DNA of 64,000 nucleotides from Spironucleus salmonicida (taxonomy: Eukaryota; Fornicata; Diplomonadida; Hexamitidae). The DNA lies in assembly GCA_000497125.2 (NCBI GenBank), contig CM035320.1, forward strand, positions 814,001 to 878,000, given 5' to 3'. The stretch's first letter is position 1. The number at the start of each line of letters is the position of its first letter. The position numbers were made by a program, and so were the translations under genes. A model generated the notes under the pieces. It made no database searches, was not told where the DNA came from, and saw only the letters and a program-made list of their open reading frames with translations. This document shows, piece after piece, positions 9,501 through 20,163 of this stretch.

Positions 9501-12500
9501 TCTTGTCTGTGTAAACGCTACGCCCTGGGAAAACATTGTGATTCTTGTTAGTCAGGTACGGGTAGCTTTATGGGATAATGCCTTTAAATATGTAATGGAT
9601 GTAACGGAGATTGTTACTATGATCGTGGAGAGATAGTATGTTCTTCCTGCAATGATAATTTTTAAGGACCACCATGTTAGGGATGTTGGACAGGGTTTAT
9701 CAATATAGGGACTGAATGCCTAGAAGTCTGTCACAAATGCTAAGGTGATAGATGCTATATTACTATTTCTGGTAACTTTGTATGTTTGGGCCCATGCTAA
9801 GCCGGATATATCTTGGACGGTTGCTTTACTTGTGATACATCTAATGGGTTTGTGGCGGCTCTTGGCGGATGTTTTCAGCAATGCACCACGTGCTCCCAGG
9901 GGACCTGCTTCCAGACTCCATCCGGAATACAGTGTTCGAGCTGCTCTGGATCGTTCACTGGCCAGTAGTGCGATGTTTGCCTGGATGGTTTTGTCTTCGC
10001 TGAAGGCACGTGCCATACATAGGTAACCGACGATGAATGCTACATTGACGGGACTGGGAATATGATCTGCTTGCAATGCCTCGCAGGCAAGGTTCTCGTC
10101 GACCAGCAATGTCTAGTAAAGTGCGTGCTTCCAGACTGCGCGGGGGAGTGCTATCACAAGGTCCCCTCATACTTTTGCCGCAGCTGTTACTTCGGGTTTA
10201 TATTCCATGAGAACAAGTGCTACCCGCCCACTTCAAACCCGAACGGGGACTGTTTCGTTCTTCAAGACAGAACGTTATGTAGTTGCTACAAAGGGTACGC
10301 TGGACCCTCTTGTGACGAGTGCTCGGAGCTGGAGAAAGGGGGCAGCTGCTACTACCGAAACGACGTAGCCACCGGGTCTTGTTTCAGTAACGCCGACGAC
10401 TCTCTGGATAGCTTCTGCCAGCAGTGCTAGTACAACTACGCGATGCCGCTCTGTCTCAGCTGCGCAATGGGATACGCAATGGATTCATCTGGTGAGTGCA
10501 ACGAGTGCCAGCCTGGTTACACCAGCTCCAATTCTCTGCCTCCGAGCGAGAGAGCAATTATTGGAGATAATAGGTGTCTGATTTCGTGCGCAGATTGCGC
10601 TCAGGGGAACTGCTTCTATGCGGGAGAGTCGATCTTATGCGCGTCCTGTTCGCCTGGCTACGCTATTTCCACAAACTGTCTCTAGTGCGAGGATGGCTTT
10701 GCTGAGTTCGGGGGCTACTGCCTTACCTCTGGTACCAGTTCCTGTGGGGAGGACAACTCCGGCGATACGTATTGTACAACGTGCGGGCCATAGTAGTAGT
10801 CATTCAACTGCTCCTTGTGCACAGTAGAGGGCACTTTCGGGTCGGATTGTAAGCAGCACGCAACTCACTTCCCCGGAGAGTGCTACTAAACTAGTAGCAC
10901 CGTAACATGTACAGATGCACCGTGCCTTAGTTTTGACATAGCATCTAATTAGTGTCTTATCTGCAGGTCAGATCTTATAAATATAAAGGGATATTGCGGA
11001 ACGATTACTCTCCCACAAAACGACAAACTGCGAGGTAATTGCATAAATGTAGGTACTTACTAGGTATGTGGTACGTGTTAAAAAGGCTGGTCTGGAAATA
11101 TCTGTTCAGAATGTGATAAAGGTTATATAAGATGTTAATGTAATACTGAATTATTTTAACATTGTTGTTGTCCGCTATTACCATTATTGAATGGAGTATG
11201 TTTTACTACTCAACTAACCTCGATAATCTGTGAATACTGTGGACCTAGGTATGAATTATTATAAAAATAATGCGTTCAATAAAATATCTCTATTACTAAG
11301 TTAGTTACAATAGTTTTAGTTCCCATATTAACAGGATTTTTATTATTAATAATTTTGGTATTGTTGGTTAAATTATTTAAAGTAAAAAGAAGATAAATTT
11401 TTATTTCGGTGAAGCGAATCATCAAGCGTATTGGGCCGCATCTTGTATTTGTTATATTATCCTAGGCATTAGCAATTATTATTGCAATCCAGGATGTTTA
11501 TATTGGCGACTTTTTCATGTAAATTTCAGTAAATATCTTCTCAATGATACCATTCATACTGGCATTCTTCTTTTTAGCTGTTCCAACATATAAGTAATTT
11601 TTCTATAATCTACCGTCGCACTTCTTTCTTTTTGTATTATCAGCACTAATCGAACTTAGTTTCCATTTCACTTAGTATATAGTAGTTTCTGAGGTAGTAT
11701 AAAATTTTGGGGAGTAAATTTATAAACTGGCTGGACCCCTTATAACACTACTAATGTGTATATGTCTTGCTGGATTCCGGTTTAAATCTTAGTAAAAATT
11801 ATCAGTTTTTATAGCAGTTACTGTCCCACTCATATCTTAGATTATGTATGCAATTTTAGATTCTGAATAGTCAGGTTATTTTTCAGAATCATCTATTTGG
11901 AATATTATATCTGGATAAATGATGGTTACTATAGCAATCTTGTTGAATGGTGTGTAATTTTACTTGTTTGACCTCATTTTAGGGAAATATGGTGAAATAG
12001 AGGCTATTGGACGGCTTGCATTAGCTTCATTCATGGTAAATAGCATGATTGGGCTTACAAATCCTGGAGAAATAATCAATTCCATACTTTAGTATGATAT
12101 ATTCTTTTCTAGTCTATGTACGTAAATATTTTTTAACTTTATAAACATAATAATAATGATGCATATTTCAGCAGTAGAATTTGGAATTAACCTAATTTCA
12201 TCAGCTATTTGGGCATAATTTATATCAGCAGTAGGTGAATTTTATATCGCTAGTAACAATAGTTACAATATATCCCTTATATCTCTTATTTTATAGTCTT
12301 TATCATTAGTTATAGTTTTCGTTAGTTTACTATATTTTAATATAAGAAGCTCATATTGGGATCATCGTAACAATGACAAACTTTCTAAAGAGTCTATAGC
12401 AATAACAGGTGTAAATGAATTCATTAAATCCAGAAGATAATATAAACAACTGTTCAAAAAAATGCAATAAAATAAACTTCATGACAATTTGAGCTAAGTT

Positions 12501-12800
12501 ACACATAATTAAGTACTAAAAGATATGTAATCTAAATTAAATTAGATGAATTAACCATACAACTAAACTACACTGAGGTAAAATACTGGAAGTTGCTTTA
12601 TGTAAGATATAGTAAAACAAAAATCATCTAGATAAGTGTATTACCTTAAAAATAATGACACATTAATTACTAAGCTACCGCAGAAACAAAACAATAAAAC
12701 TGTTGGTTAATTGTAATTGGCCTCAGATTAAATTTGTTAAAGCTAAGATTTATCTTTTCATAGTATTCATTAATACATGGACTAAAATAAATTTAAGTGA
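6552..12800 (+). CDS. Giant EGF-like cysteine-rich polytopic membrane protein, paralogue 1
   Basis: 2082 residues in one frame from ATG 6552 to TGA 12798-12800, with dozens of TAA/TAG as Gln. Regions: short hydrophobic leader (MILSHALIVLYTA); beta-rich ectodomain, residues about 20-660; EGF/Ephrin-receptor-like Cys modules with CxxGYxGxxC-type spacing, about 665-1566; about ten hydrophobic segments, 1583-1930; Gln-rich basic tail of about 150 residues. The likely role is a surface receptor or adhesin; the multi-pass end distinguishes it from single-pass cysteine-rich membrane proteins of diplomonads. The 5' part is GC-rich, the 3' part AT-rich. AT-rich element (TATATAATATTATGATAT) just upstream of the ATG. 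It fills the spacer of IR1. Confidence 0.88.
9171..11119 (+). repeat. Near-identical tract shared with paralogue 2 (28014-29964)
   Basis: Direct copy offset by 18845 bases without net insertion or deletion, with only scattered substitutions, inside two genes that are otherwise clearly diverged at the base level. Covers mid to late EGF-like modules. Both edges are sharp. Confidence 0.93.
11430..11660 (+). repeat. Second short near-identical tract (matches about 30275-30505)
   Basis: Same 18845 offset; covers membrane segments 2-4. Flanked on both sides by diverged sequence, so identity is patchy within one alignment. Confidence 0.88.
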
Positions 12801-13109
12801 TTATTACATATAATAATGATATAATTTGTATAAAAATTTATCTTAAGATTAACTATAAAGTGTACTATTATTTCCATATCAGATATAAACTAAGAATAAA
12901 TTAACTGTTAATATAATGATTTATTAGTATTATTATACAGGCCTCTTTATTATTTTACTACAAAATTAAAGCAATACATTATTTTTATTTTGTTATGTTC
13001 TATTACACTTAATATTTAAAAATATATTATTACATTTTTAAAATACTAATTATAAAACATAGAATTTAATTACGAATTTGTTTATCATTTATTTTAATTT
13101 TATGATCTG
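12801..13109. other. AT-rich intergenic DNA
   Basis: Between the stop of the giant gene and the right arm of IR1. Simple AT-rich sequence; I see no gene. Confidence 0.7.
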
Positions 13110-13242
13110 ATTATATCGTAATATCCTCAACGTGCAGGAGGGGATGCCGTACGCTGCAGGTATATCTCGGCGGCGGGCGGTACGATGCTCTCAACCCGAC
13201 CTATCCAGGAGCGCAGTATGCTTGATGTGGGCGGGCCATCAG

Positions 13243-13251
13243 TATAAAAGG
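13243..13251 (+). promoter_or_regulatory. TATA box upstream of leucine-rich repeat gene (right copy)
   Basis: TATAAAAGG, 177 bases before ATG 13428. A 63-codon frame starting at 13280 in another phase lies in the leader and may be an upstream ORF. Confidence 0.5.
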
Positions 13252-13427
13252 CAGACCACGGACTGGGCCTAGACAGGTTATGCCGCTGCATCTCGATGTG
13301 CTAGCGGCGCCAGCCCAGCAGGACCGGGACTGCGCCCAGGCACCCTTCCAGGACATATGCCTTCCCTCCCTTCCTCCACCCTACACCACGCGGCCCTACG
13401 CGCCCCTACCACGTTTCCCTTCCCTCA

Positions 13428-14117
13428 ATGATTTCCATCCTGGCAGTCCTCACACAGCGCCAAGCGCTTGACGCCATCTACGCGGCCAACGGCGGTGCGA
13501 GCTGGAAAGGCTCCGTCGGCTGGACCACCAGCGCCTCCGTGTGCACCTGGGCCGGCGTGACCTGCAACAGCCAGGACTTCGTCGTGGGGCTCGACCTCAG
13601 CGGCTTCGGGCTCACGGGCCAGCTCGCCGATGTTTTTGATTCCTTCCCCGTGCTCAAGTCCCTGTACCTCAACGACCAGAAGATGACCACCACCATCCCC
13701 GCCTCGGTCTGCAAGCTCACCGGGCTCCAGTACCTCCAGGCCAACAATGCCGGCATCACTGGTGCTATCCCACAGTGCATCTGCCAGCTCGCCCACGTGC
13801 AGTTCGTCTACATGAACAACAACGACATCACCGGCGCCATCCCTACTTGCATGGGCAACCTGCTCTTCCTCAAGGAGGTCCACTTCACCTGCAACCAGCT
13901 TAGCGGCACCATCCCCACCGGCTTCGTCGCCCTCAAGTTCCTCGTCGAGATGCACGTCGACTGCAACGCCGACCTCAGCTGCGAGTCCGGCCTCGCCACC
14001 AGACCCAACTTCATCTTCAAGTGCGGCCTCGAGAACTGCGATGACTGTGTCATCCCCGACACCAACTGCCCTCCCAGCGTCATCGTCCCCGACTGCGGCG
14101 TCTATGTCAGATAGTGA
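13428..14117 (+). CDS. Plant-type leucine-rich repeat protein (IR1 right copy)
   Basis: Same 229-residue protein as at 5296-5985 with no amino-acid change seen: LRRNT-like cap, about five LTGxIP-type repeats and a Cys-rich C-terminal cap. Transcribed away from the giant EGF-like gene, which both copies flank. Confidence 0.85.
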
Positions 14118-14128
14118 TCCTTTCATTT

Positions 14129-14521
14129 TCAGTTTCCGCTCCGGCGTGCCGAGTGTGCAAGAGTGGCCTCCTCCGCCGGGCAGCAGTGAATACCCACCAG
14201 ACAGCGCAATGGCGGAGGGCGGGCGCACCTCTCCTAGCAGCCTCCCGGCCTGGCGCGGGAGACTTCGGCACATTATTGATGCCGACCAAGTACGTTCGAT
14301 AGGCCCAAGGCGCGGCAGCCGGGATAACGCACTCCGCTGGGCTGAGTACGCAGACGCTGCCTCGCGACGTCCCGTTGCAGCTTACGGCCACACGCGAAAC
14401 TGCACGGGACGTCCCTCTCGCCCTGCGCAGGCTGCCGCAGATATATGCGGACTGCGCATGCCTTCCCAGCCGCTGCCAGGATCGCGCACCTGCGCTGCCG
14501 ATCCTCGCCTCCGACGGCCAT
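14129..14521 (-). CDS. Possible small cysteine-rich protein, right copy (uncertain)
   Basis: Mirror of 4892-5284; the frame stays open despite base differences near 14210. Same doubts as for the left copy. Confidence 0.28.
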
Positions 14522-14536
14522 TCTGCTCCCGCAAAT

Positions 14537-14618
14537 CGACTGAGATGGGAATTGAACCCACGCATACAGAGTATAATAGCTTAGCAGGCTATCGCCTTAA
14601 CCGCTCGGCCACCCAGTC
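14537..14618 (-). tRNA. tRNA-Ser (anticodon GCU), IR1 right copy
   Basis: Exact mirror of 4795-4876; all stems intact, so probably functional. Confidence 0.94.
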
Positions 14619-14628
14619 TGTAGAGGCT

Positions 14629-15072
14629 TCACTCACTCGCGTAGGCCCGCACGTACTTCCGCACCTGCCGCTCGTACTGCGCGCGGTTCTCGCGGAACAG
14701 CCGCGCCGCGTCGCCGTTGAGCGGGCTCATCGCGTTCGGGTCGTCCAGCAGGCTCTGGATGCTGATCAGCACGCGGCAGATGCTCAGCACCGGGCTCCAC
14801 TCCGCCTTCAGCACGTCCAGGCAGATGTCGACCGCGCTGCTCACGTTCGGGTGGAACACCCGGCTCGTGAACCGCACCTGCGGGGGCTTGAACGGGTACT
14901 CGAGCGGGAACGCCACGGCGAGGTGGAAGGTGCCGCCCTCGAACGGCGTCTGCGCGGGCCCCTGGAAGGCCACCTTCCAGTGCCGCAGGTCGTCGCCCGG
15001 GCCGCCGGCGAAGGCGGGGAACTGCTGGAACTCGACGAGCTTTTTGCGGAGGCGGGAGAGCTGGGCGGTCAT
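14629..15072 (-). CDS. Ubiquitin-conjugating enzyme E2, right copy with altered active-site loop
   Basis: 147 residues, as at 4341, but residue 11 is Lys instead of Glu and residue 81 is Val instead of the nearly invariant Gly of the HPN...GxICL signature, three residues before catalytic Cys84. HPN, Cys84 and the length are intact. The change is a single base (GGC to GTC). It could weaken catalysis, mark an early decaying duplicate, or be a sequencing error. Confidence 0.9.
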   Translation of the reverse strand: MTAQLSRLRKKLVEFQQFPAFAGGPGDDLRHWKVAFQGPAQTPFEGGTFHLAVAFPLEYPFKPPQVRFTSRVFHPNVSSAVDICLDVLKAEWSPVLSICRVLISIQSLLDDPNAMSPLNGDAARLFRENRAQYERQVRKYVRAYASE

Positions 15073-16081
15073 TGGTGGGGTTCGTGGGGTTCGTGGAGCG
15101 GACGGGAAGGGGAATCTGCGGCACCCTGCGTGCCGTGGGGGTTGGCGTGGGCGAGATGCGTGCTGGCGAAGGGAGCAGCAGGTAGGCTAGCAGCATTTTA
15201 ATCTTTTTGCAGCAGGCCGTCGCCAGAGGGGACCAATCATTTAACGCTACCCACCATGTTGTGCGTTTGCGCGTTCGGCCTGCGGTAATTGCGGCAGAAA
15301 TGTGCCCATTAACGCGACCTTCCAGCCCTGAGGCTCCGCCCACCAGCCATGGCCTCGCGGATATTTTCCACGCACCCTGGCAGAGCCCCACGTCGTGCAT
15401 ATGCGATCTCTTTTTGTGACTCCGCCGCCCATCCCGTTCTGAGATACCGGCTGTCTACTCGCATCACCCATCATGTCCAGAAACCCTCCCGGTCGTCCCA
15501 TCACACATCATCTCCAGGCCAGTGCGCCGCTGTGCCATCTGCGCGGGCATTGTTGAAGCGGAACTATGTATTATACTGTATATTTGCACTATTACTTTAT
15601 TCGCTTGCGATTACGCTCGGATGGGAGCCCGGGAGTCTCCTGAAAACTGCTGCCGCACCTTATTCTCACCCGTTCGTCTCTTCGGCCAAATTGCTTTAAA
15701 TGGATCCAAAATGGCCCCACAACGCACAGGCTGGCGGAATTCGGCCCAGAGTTCCTCCATTTCGCGAACTCACATTCCCGCGCGAGGCTGCCAGAACACA
15801 AATCGTGCAAAACCAATATCTCACACCTTGCGCTCCCAGTTTCTGCAGTCCGCCCATTGCGTACCTAATGACAGGAAACGCGCATTCCTAGACTGAAAAT
15901 ACAGCAGAACTGTCATTAGGGCCAAAAACTTGTCCGAAACCCACGATCCGGACACGTTGAATATCCTAATTCTTTATCTAATTCCAAACAAAAAATAATT
16001 ATTATTATATTATAATACAATCATTTTATATTTGAAAATTTCATTTCACAAATATATACATTATTATATAAAAACTTAACA
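15073..16081. other. Mirror of E2 5' flank, then unique AT-rich DNA
   Basis: 15073-15852 mirrors 3561-4340 and shows no supported gene; 15853-16081 is unique. Just past the arm end, CCTAATGACAG (15863) and CTGTCATTAGG (about 15909) form an 11-base inverted repeat. An ATG near 15914 on the minus strand could lead a short frame into the copied 3' tail of the 3236 gene. AT-rich run at 15995-16015. Confidence 0.45.
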
Positions 16082-17017
16082 TCACATGAAACCTCCGTTT
16101 TTCAGTTTCTGCCCGAACGCTTCGAGTTCGTCAATTCCCCTCACCTCGGTCTCGCCCAGGCTCATGAAAACGAGCGCAAAGTCCTCGTACAGCTCCTTCA
16201 TTTGCGTGATGTACTTGGACTGCATTTTGCTTCGGGCCCTGCAGAAACCGCAGTCGTTTTGGCAGTCCAGGACCTGGTTAACGACAACGCTGCCGCAGTC
16301 AATATCTAGTCTCATGAGCTACTGGACGAGGCGCTCCGTCTCGTAAAGCGACAGAAACTCTGGAATGCAAACGCAGACGAATTGCGTCATGTTCGGATCC
16401 TTGAACTGCTGCTCCACCTCATCGCACTGGTCGAAAACGGCGGTTACCTTGTCCATATCACCTGCTTCGCCGCCCATCATTTAGAGCATCGGGCCCATCA
16501 TCTGCTTCATCGAGGTAAAAATCGTCTTCATCTGCTTAGCGGTCTGGGGGATTTCCAGGAAACGTAGCGTGTGGCCTGTTGGCGCAGTGTCGAAAATGAC
16601 GGTTTTATAGGTGTTCTGGGTCGCGATATCCATGACTTCCACGAATGACATGAGCTCATCCATACCTGGCATAGATGATTGCGCGAAAAGGTTCATAATG
16701 GGCTAAAATGCAGCATTTTGCTCGGCAGCATTCTCATTTTTGAATTTTTTGGTGGGGTTTATCTCCATAGCGAATAAATTCGGTACTGAGTTAACAGCTG
16801 TTGGAGTATCAGTAAACTACTGCGAGAATGCGTCGGATAAGTTATGTGCTGGATCTGTAGAAAGAATAAGTGTTTTATCATTGGTAAGAGAATTTTTGTG
16901 TGCGATTTGGATTGCGAGAGAAGAAGATGTTGTAGTCTTGCCAACACCACCTTTTCCACCTACAAATATCCAACGGAGGTTAGAGTCGATAATGTGTTAA
17001 AGATTATTTGACGACAT
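16082..17017 (-). CDS. GET3: GET3/ArsA-type ATPase for tail-anchored protein insertion
   Basis: 311 residues, ATG 17017, TGA 16082-16084, several TAR codons as Gln. Deviant Walker [10 protein letters not shown] at 20-28, switch-like [23 protein letters not shown], and the zinc CxxC pair C256/C259 (DCGFC) that dimerises GET3. The methionine-rich alpha-helical subdomain (MKQMMGPML) would bind tail anchors. It delivers tail-anchored proteins to the ER from the cytosol. Slightly shorter than yeast Get3 (354). The 5' half is AT-rich, the 3' half GC-richer. AT-rich element upstream near 17060-17080. Confidence 0.95.
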
Positions 17018-17384
17018 AAATTTAGAGGAGTGAGTTTAAATTTTTAGATTATTGGGTATCAAGATATAATATTAAATAATAATTGAAGATGTTAGGAAAA
17101 ATCATATATTTTAATTATTAGTAAGTAATAGAGTTAATAAACTATAGCTGAAGGTAAAATCGATTATAAAATTTGGATAGATAGTATCAACAAGTTAGAA
17201 TTTCTTGGCGCATACCAATGTCTTGAGATTATCATGAATGCATTTATAAAAGTTGAAAATCAATGAAAATTATCCAATAAAGTATGTAAGGTCATTGCCC
17301 ATACTGCATGTGTTTGTCGTAGTGAGATGGATGCATCTTCGAAAGCAGCCTTATTTCATTGAAAAATGAAAATAGAGAATATAG
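17018..17384. other. AT-rich intergenic DNA and start of IR2
   Basis: Holds the likely GET3 promoter (about 17040-17090), then from 17158 the 3' flank of the cathepsin gene as part of IR2. No gene seen. Confidence 0.6.
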
Positions 17385-18321
17385 TCAGACGTCCATCAAG
17401 TAGCATTGCTCCTCAATGCCACAATCGTTGGTCCCTCTTACAATCCTGAAGAATCCATTTTCACCCCAAGTTGCACTCCAAGAGTTTTTGAGGATCCAAA
17501 ACTTAACGTGGTTCTCCTCGCCATATCCGACGAAATTTACTGCGTGACCGCCAACTGGACCACCGAATACATGCTAATAAATTCCACTTTCATAATATGA
17601 AAAATCTTCATATGTGGTTAAAGCTGTTGTCACAGTACCTATCTGAAGAGCTTCAAGAATTGATTGCTCATTCTGGCAGACAAATTTAAAACTTTTAGAA
17701 CGAGTCTTCTCGGGAAGAGAAGATCCATCGTCACACTTAGTATCACATGGCAGTTAATATTATTAATAAGATAAGCAACTTTCTGGGACTGTGCCGGTCT
17801 TTTGAAGGAAATTCTAGACTAAGGGAAGATATCCACCAGTACAGCCCACCTCAAGAGTATCGCAATCAACTAGATATTACTCAGACAGAGGAGTTCTTGC
17901 ATCATCTTTGGAGGCAATACAAAGATTGTCAGCAAGCTAGTGGCTAGCAGAGAAAGCCCAGCATGATGCGCACCGGTTCTAATCACGAACAGTTTCTGGA
18001 CCAACACACTTAGGTCTAAGCTCTGGCCAAGATAATTACTTAGCAATGGGCTTTCCATTACTTGCAAATGGGGCATGCGGTTGAGATCTCTATTTAAGAA
18101 TTGGGGAAAGTCTAGCTTAAAACTCTTATCTAGTTAACTCTGGGTCAAATTTCGGTTTCCAAGTAAGCCTGGGTGTATTAATAAGTTGTTGATACACTTT
18201 TTCAGAGTGCATGAACTACGAGAGCACTGCAAGCATTTCTGGAATGGGCAGTTATACTGGTGTAATGTAAAATTATTTACATTAATTGTTAAATAAATAG
18301 CTCCCCTCCAGTTGAGCAAAT
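17158..18321. repeat. Inverted repeat IR2, left arm (1164 bp)
   Basis: Reverse complement of 20079-21242 (coordinates sum to 38400) with no difference noticed in the coding part. Contains one complete cathepsin B-like gene. Spacer 1757 bp. Confidence 0.97.
17385..18236 (-). CDS. Cathepsin B-like cysteine protease (IR2 left copy)
   Basis: 283 residues, ATG 18236, TGA 17385-17387, with TAR codons as Gln. Short N-terminus (MLAVLSQF), propeptide-like stretch (residues about 9-50), then a papain-family domain: oxyanion and nucleophile motif [10 protein letters not shown] (Cys92), His231 in GGPVGGHAV and Asn251 in KNSWSATWG. The occluding-loop His-His of mammalian cathepsin B is not visible, as in other protist family members. 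Acts in lysosome-like vacuoles or is secreted. Divergently oriented from its twin at 20164. Confidence 0.92.
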
Positions 18322-18569
18322 TTAAGAATCAAAAAGTAAAAAATTATAAAGTAGTCTATTTAACATAGATATAATAAATAAATAATCAAGATATAAATAT
18401 ATCTTTAATATACTTCATTTGGAATCATAAATAACAACTATAGTTTTCGTCAATATTGAGATATAAAAAAAGCTATGCTTAAAATAAAAATAAAGGAAAT
18501 AACCATTTATAATGATCATTCTATCAGTATTATGATTAAAATCATGAAAAATATATATATTTGGAAATG
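18237..18569. other. AT-rich DNA: cathepsin 5' flank and IR2 inner edge
   Basis: Up to 18321 belongs to IR2; the rest is AT-rich spacer. A T-run downstream of the RNA candidate (minus strand, about 18550) could end a pol III transcript. Confidence 0.5.
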
Positions 18570-18738
18570 AATGGGATAGCCCTCATCAAGTTGAGGTTAA
18601 TCTATAAAGATTCCTCTGGCAGGATGACTGTCTCTTACATCTTCCTTAGCGTGTGCTAAGGATTCCATTACTAGAGATACTTTCTATCGAAGATATGAGG
18701 AACTTCCCCTGAGCGAACTCAGAACCTGCCTTCCCATT
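18570..18738 (-). ncRNA. Structured RNA, candidate RNase P (or MRP) RNA
   Basis: About 169 bases that fold in the RNase P order on the minus strand. P1: AATGGGA (18738-18732) with TCCCATT (18576-18570). P2: GGCAGG (18730-18725) with CCTGCC (18623-18618). P3: CTGAG-TTCG-CTCAG hairpin (18722-18709). CR-I-like GGGGAAGTTCCTC (18709-18697), whose TTCCTC can pair with GAGGAA (18616-18611) right after P2 to give P4; the latter sits in CCAGAGGAATCTTTA, similar to CR-V (ACAGA...UUA). Two hairpins (one at 18661-18644, CCTTAGC-ACAC-GCTAAGG) fill the specificity side. RNase P matures tRNA 5' ends. MRP has the same core, so the two cannot be separated by eye. Confidence 0.55.
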
Positions 18739-18812
18739 AAGAAGTGGTGTTCAAATTTTAATTTTTAAAATGAATATATTAATAGATATAATATATTATA
18801 ATAATATAATTT

Positions 18813-19169
18813 TCACTCTAGATTACTTAGGATTTCCTATTGACCATTCCATAGCTCCTTCATATAAAACTCCTCAATTTACTAAATTCGCTTTTCGATT
18901 TTAAACGTTTTTTTCAATAAATGATTAGCAGCTCTTATACCCATCTTAATTTTTTCATTTATACTTAAATCGGAATCCATGTTTATCTAGTGGTCAATGT
19001 TTATCTCTTCTTAAGCATCTATCTCCTATAATGCATCAGCTAATTATAAAAATTTTGAATCTAATTAAGTTTTAGCGTTAAGTGTTCGGGGTATAGGCCT
19101 CATTCCATGCATTAATGCAAAGGCTTAACCAATATCAGCCTTCTATTATCGTTTTAGTGAATTATCCAT
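18813..19169 (-). CDS. Hypothetical protein, 118 aa, helical
   Basis: ATG 19169, TGA 18813-18815, several TAR as Gln. Sequence is helical and charged with a probable coiled-coil C-terminus (HLLKKTFKIEKRIQQIEEFY). No family recognised. Lies between the two IR2 arms, downstream of another minus-strand gene (67-base gap). Confidence 0.6.
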
Positions 19170-19235
19170 TCAATTAAAAGGAAAGGTATTTATAAAATTA
19201 TGAGTATATAATATTGATTCGGTTTAAATTTGAAG

Positions 19236-19568
19236 TCACTAGTCAAATTAGTTGCAATTATCTACCTCACTTAGATCACCACCACTCATTACATAAAGCA
19301 TCATCAAATTTTAATCATGCACATATAATGCCAGATTTTCCTTAATATGAGTAATTTATTCTTAACTTAATAGTTCTTACTATTCTTCTGGTTCGAATTA
19401 CTCTTCGACTGGACCTTCAGGTATACCCAACTCTCCTAATAAATCATTCATAACATCTCTAAAAACATCAGATGGGCAATGTTCTAATTAACTAGTGCCT
19501 ACTAAAGGTAATATCTGTGGTTTAACAAAGAAGCTTTTAAGATAACGCCAAAGGTTTGATATTATCAT
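19236..19568 (-). CDS. Hypothetical acidic protein, 110 aa
   Basis: ATG 19568, TGA 19236-19238. Begins MIISNLWRYLKSFFVKP, then an acidic Gln/Glu-rich middle (LGIPEGPVEEQFEPEEQQ). An AT-rich element at 19595-19625 lies just upstream. No family recognised. Confidence 0.6.
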
Positions 19569-20163
19569 TAAAAGGAGTGACGGATCAAATATTATTGGTA
19601 TTATATATATTATTATTATAATATTTTCTGTAACGTAATAGTAATAATTTAATCATGATAAATTTATCTAGTTACAAATTATTCAAAATTATTTAATAAT
19701 ATCTATATAGATAATTATTTTATTTATTTTATAGAAAACACACATAATGTATTACTTAAAAAAAGATTATTTAACCCAGATTTATTTAAATATGAACTAA
19801 CATTATTTTTCATAATATTAACATTCATGAACTAATAAGGATCATATATCATTTATGTTATCATACTGCAATTCTACAAACAGTTTCAGTTGACATTTAA
19901 TTTATATTTATATATATTAATATATAATTTCCAAAGCTGCGATTGCTTGGATAGTTACGATATAGAAGATTAGAAGAAATTTAGTATTGTGTTTAAATAA
20001 AAATTATGCAAGTCTTGTCAGTTGATTGCTTTAAATATATAAATAGTCTTTATTGAGCTTATTAGCCAATGTTTTTATATTTGCTCAACTGGAGGGGAGC
20101 TATTTATTTAACAATTAATGTAAATAATTTTACATTACACCAGTATAACTGCCCATTCCAGAA
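19569..20163. other. AT-rich DNA with promoter elements for two divergent genes
   Basis: Contains the AT-rich element for the 19568 gene (about 19595-19625) and the 5' flank of the right cathepsin. From 20079 it is IR2 arm. No gene seen. Confidence 0.55.

Larger units (their letters stand above)
13110..15852. repeat. Inverted repeat IR1, right arm (2743 bp)
   Basis: Mirror of 3561-6303. Differences include two coding changes in the E2 gene and a few changes near 14208-14215. Confidence 0.97.

Noticed and set aside
9433-9636. Short plus-strand frames inside the giant genes (also 28278, 27444)
   Set aside because: In a different phase from the 2082/2085-codon frames, which are continuous.
6552-12800. 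Reading the giant genes as pseudogenes full of stop codons
   Set aside because: All breaks are TAA/TAG, none TGA, and Cys spacing is kept; the TAR = Gln code explains it.
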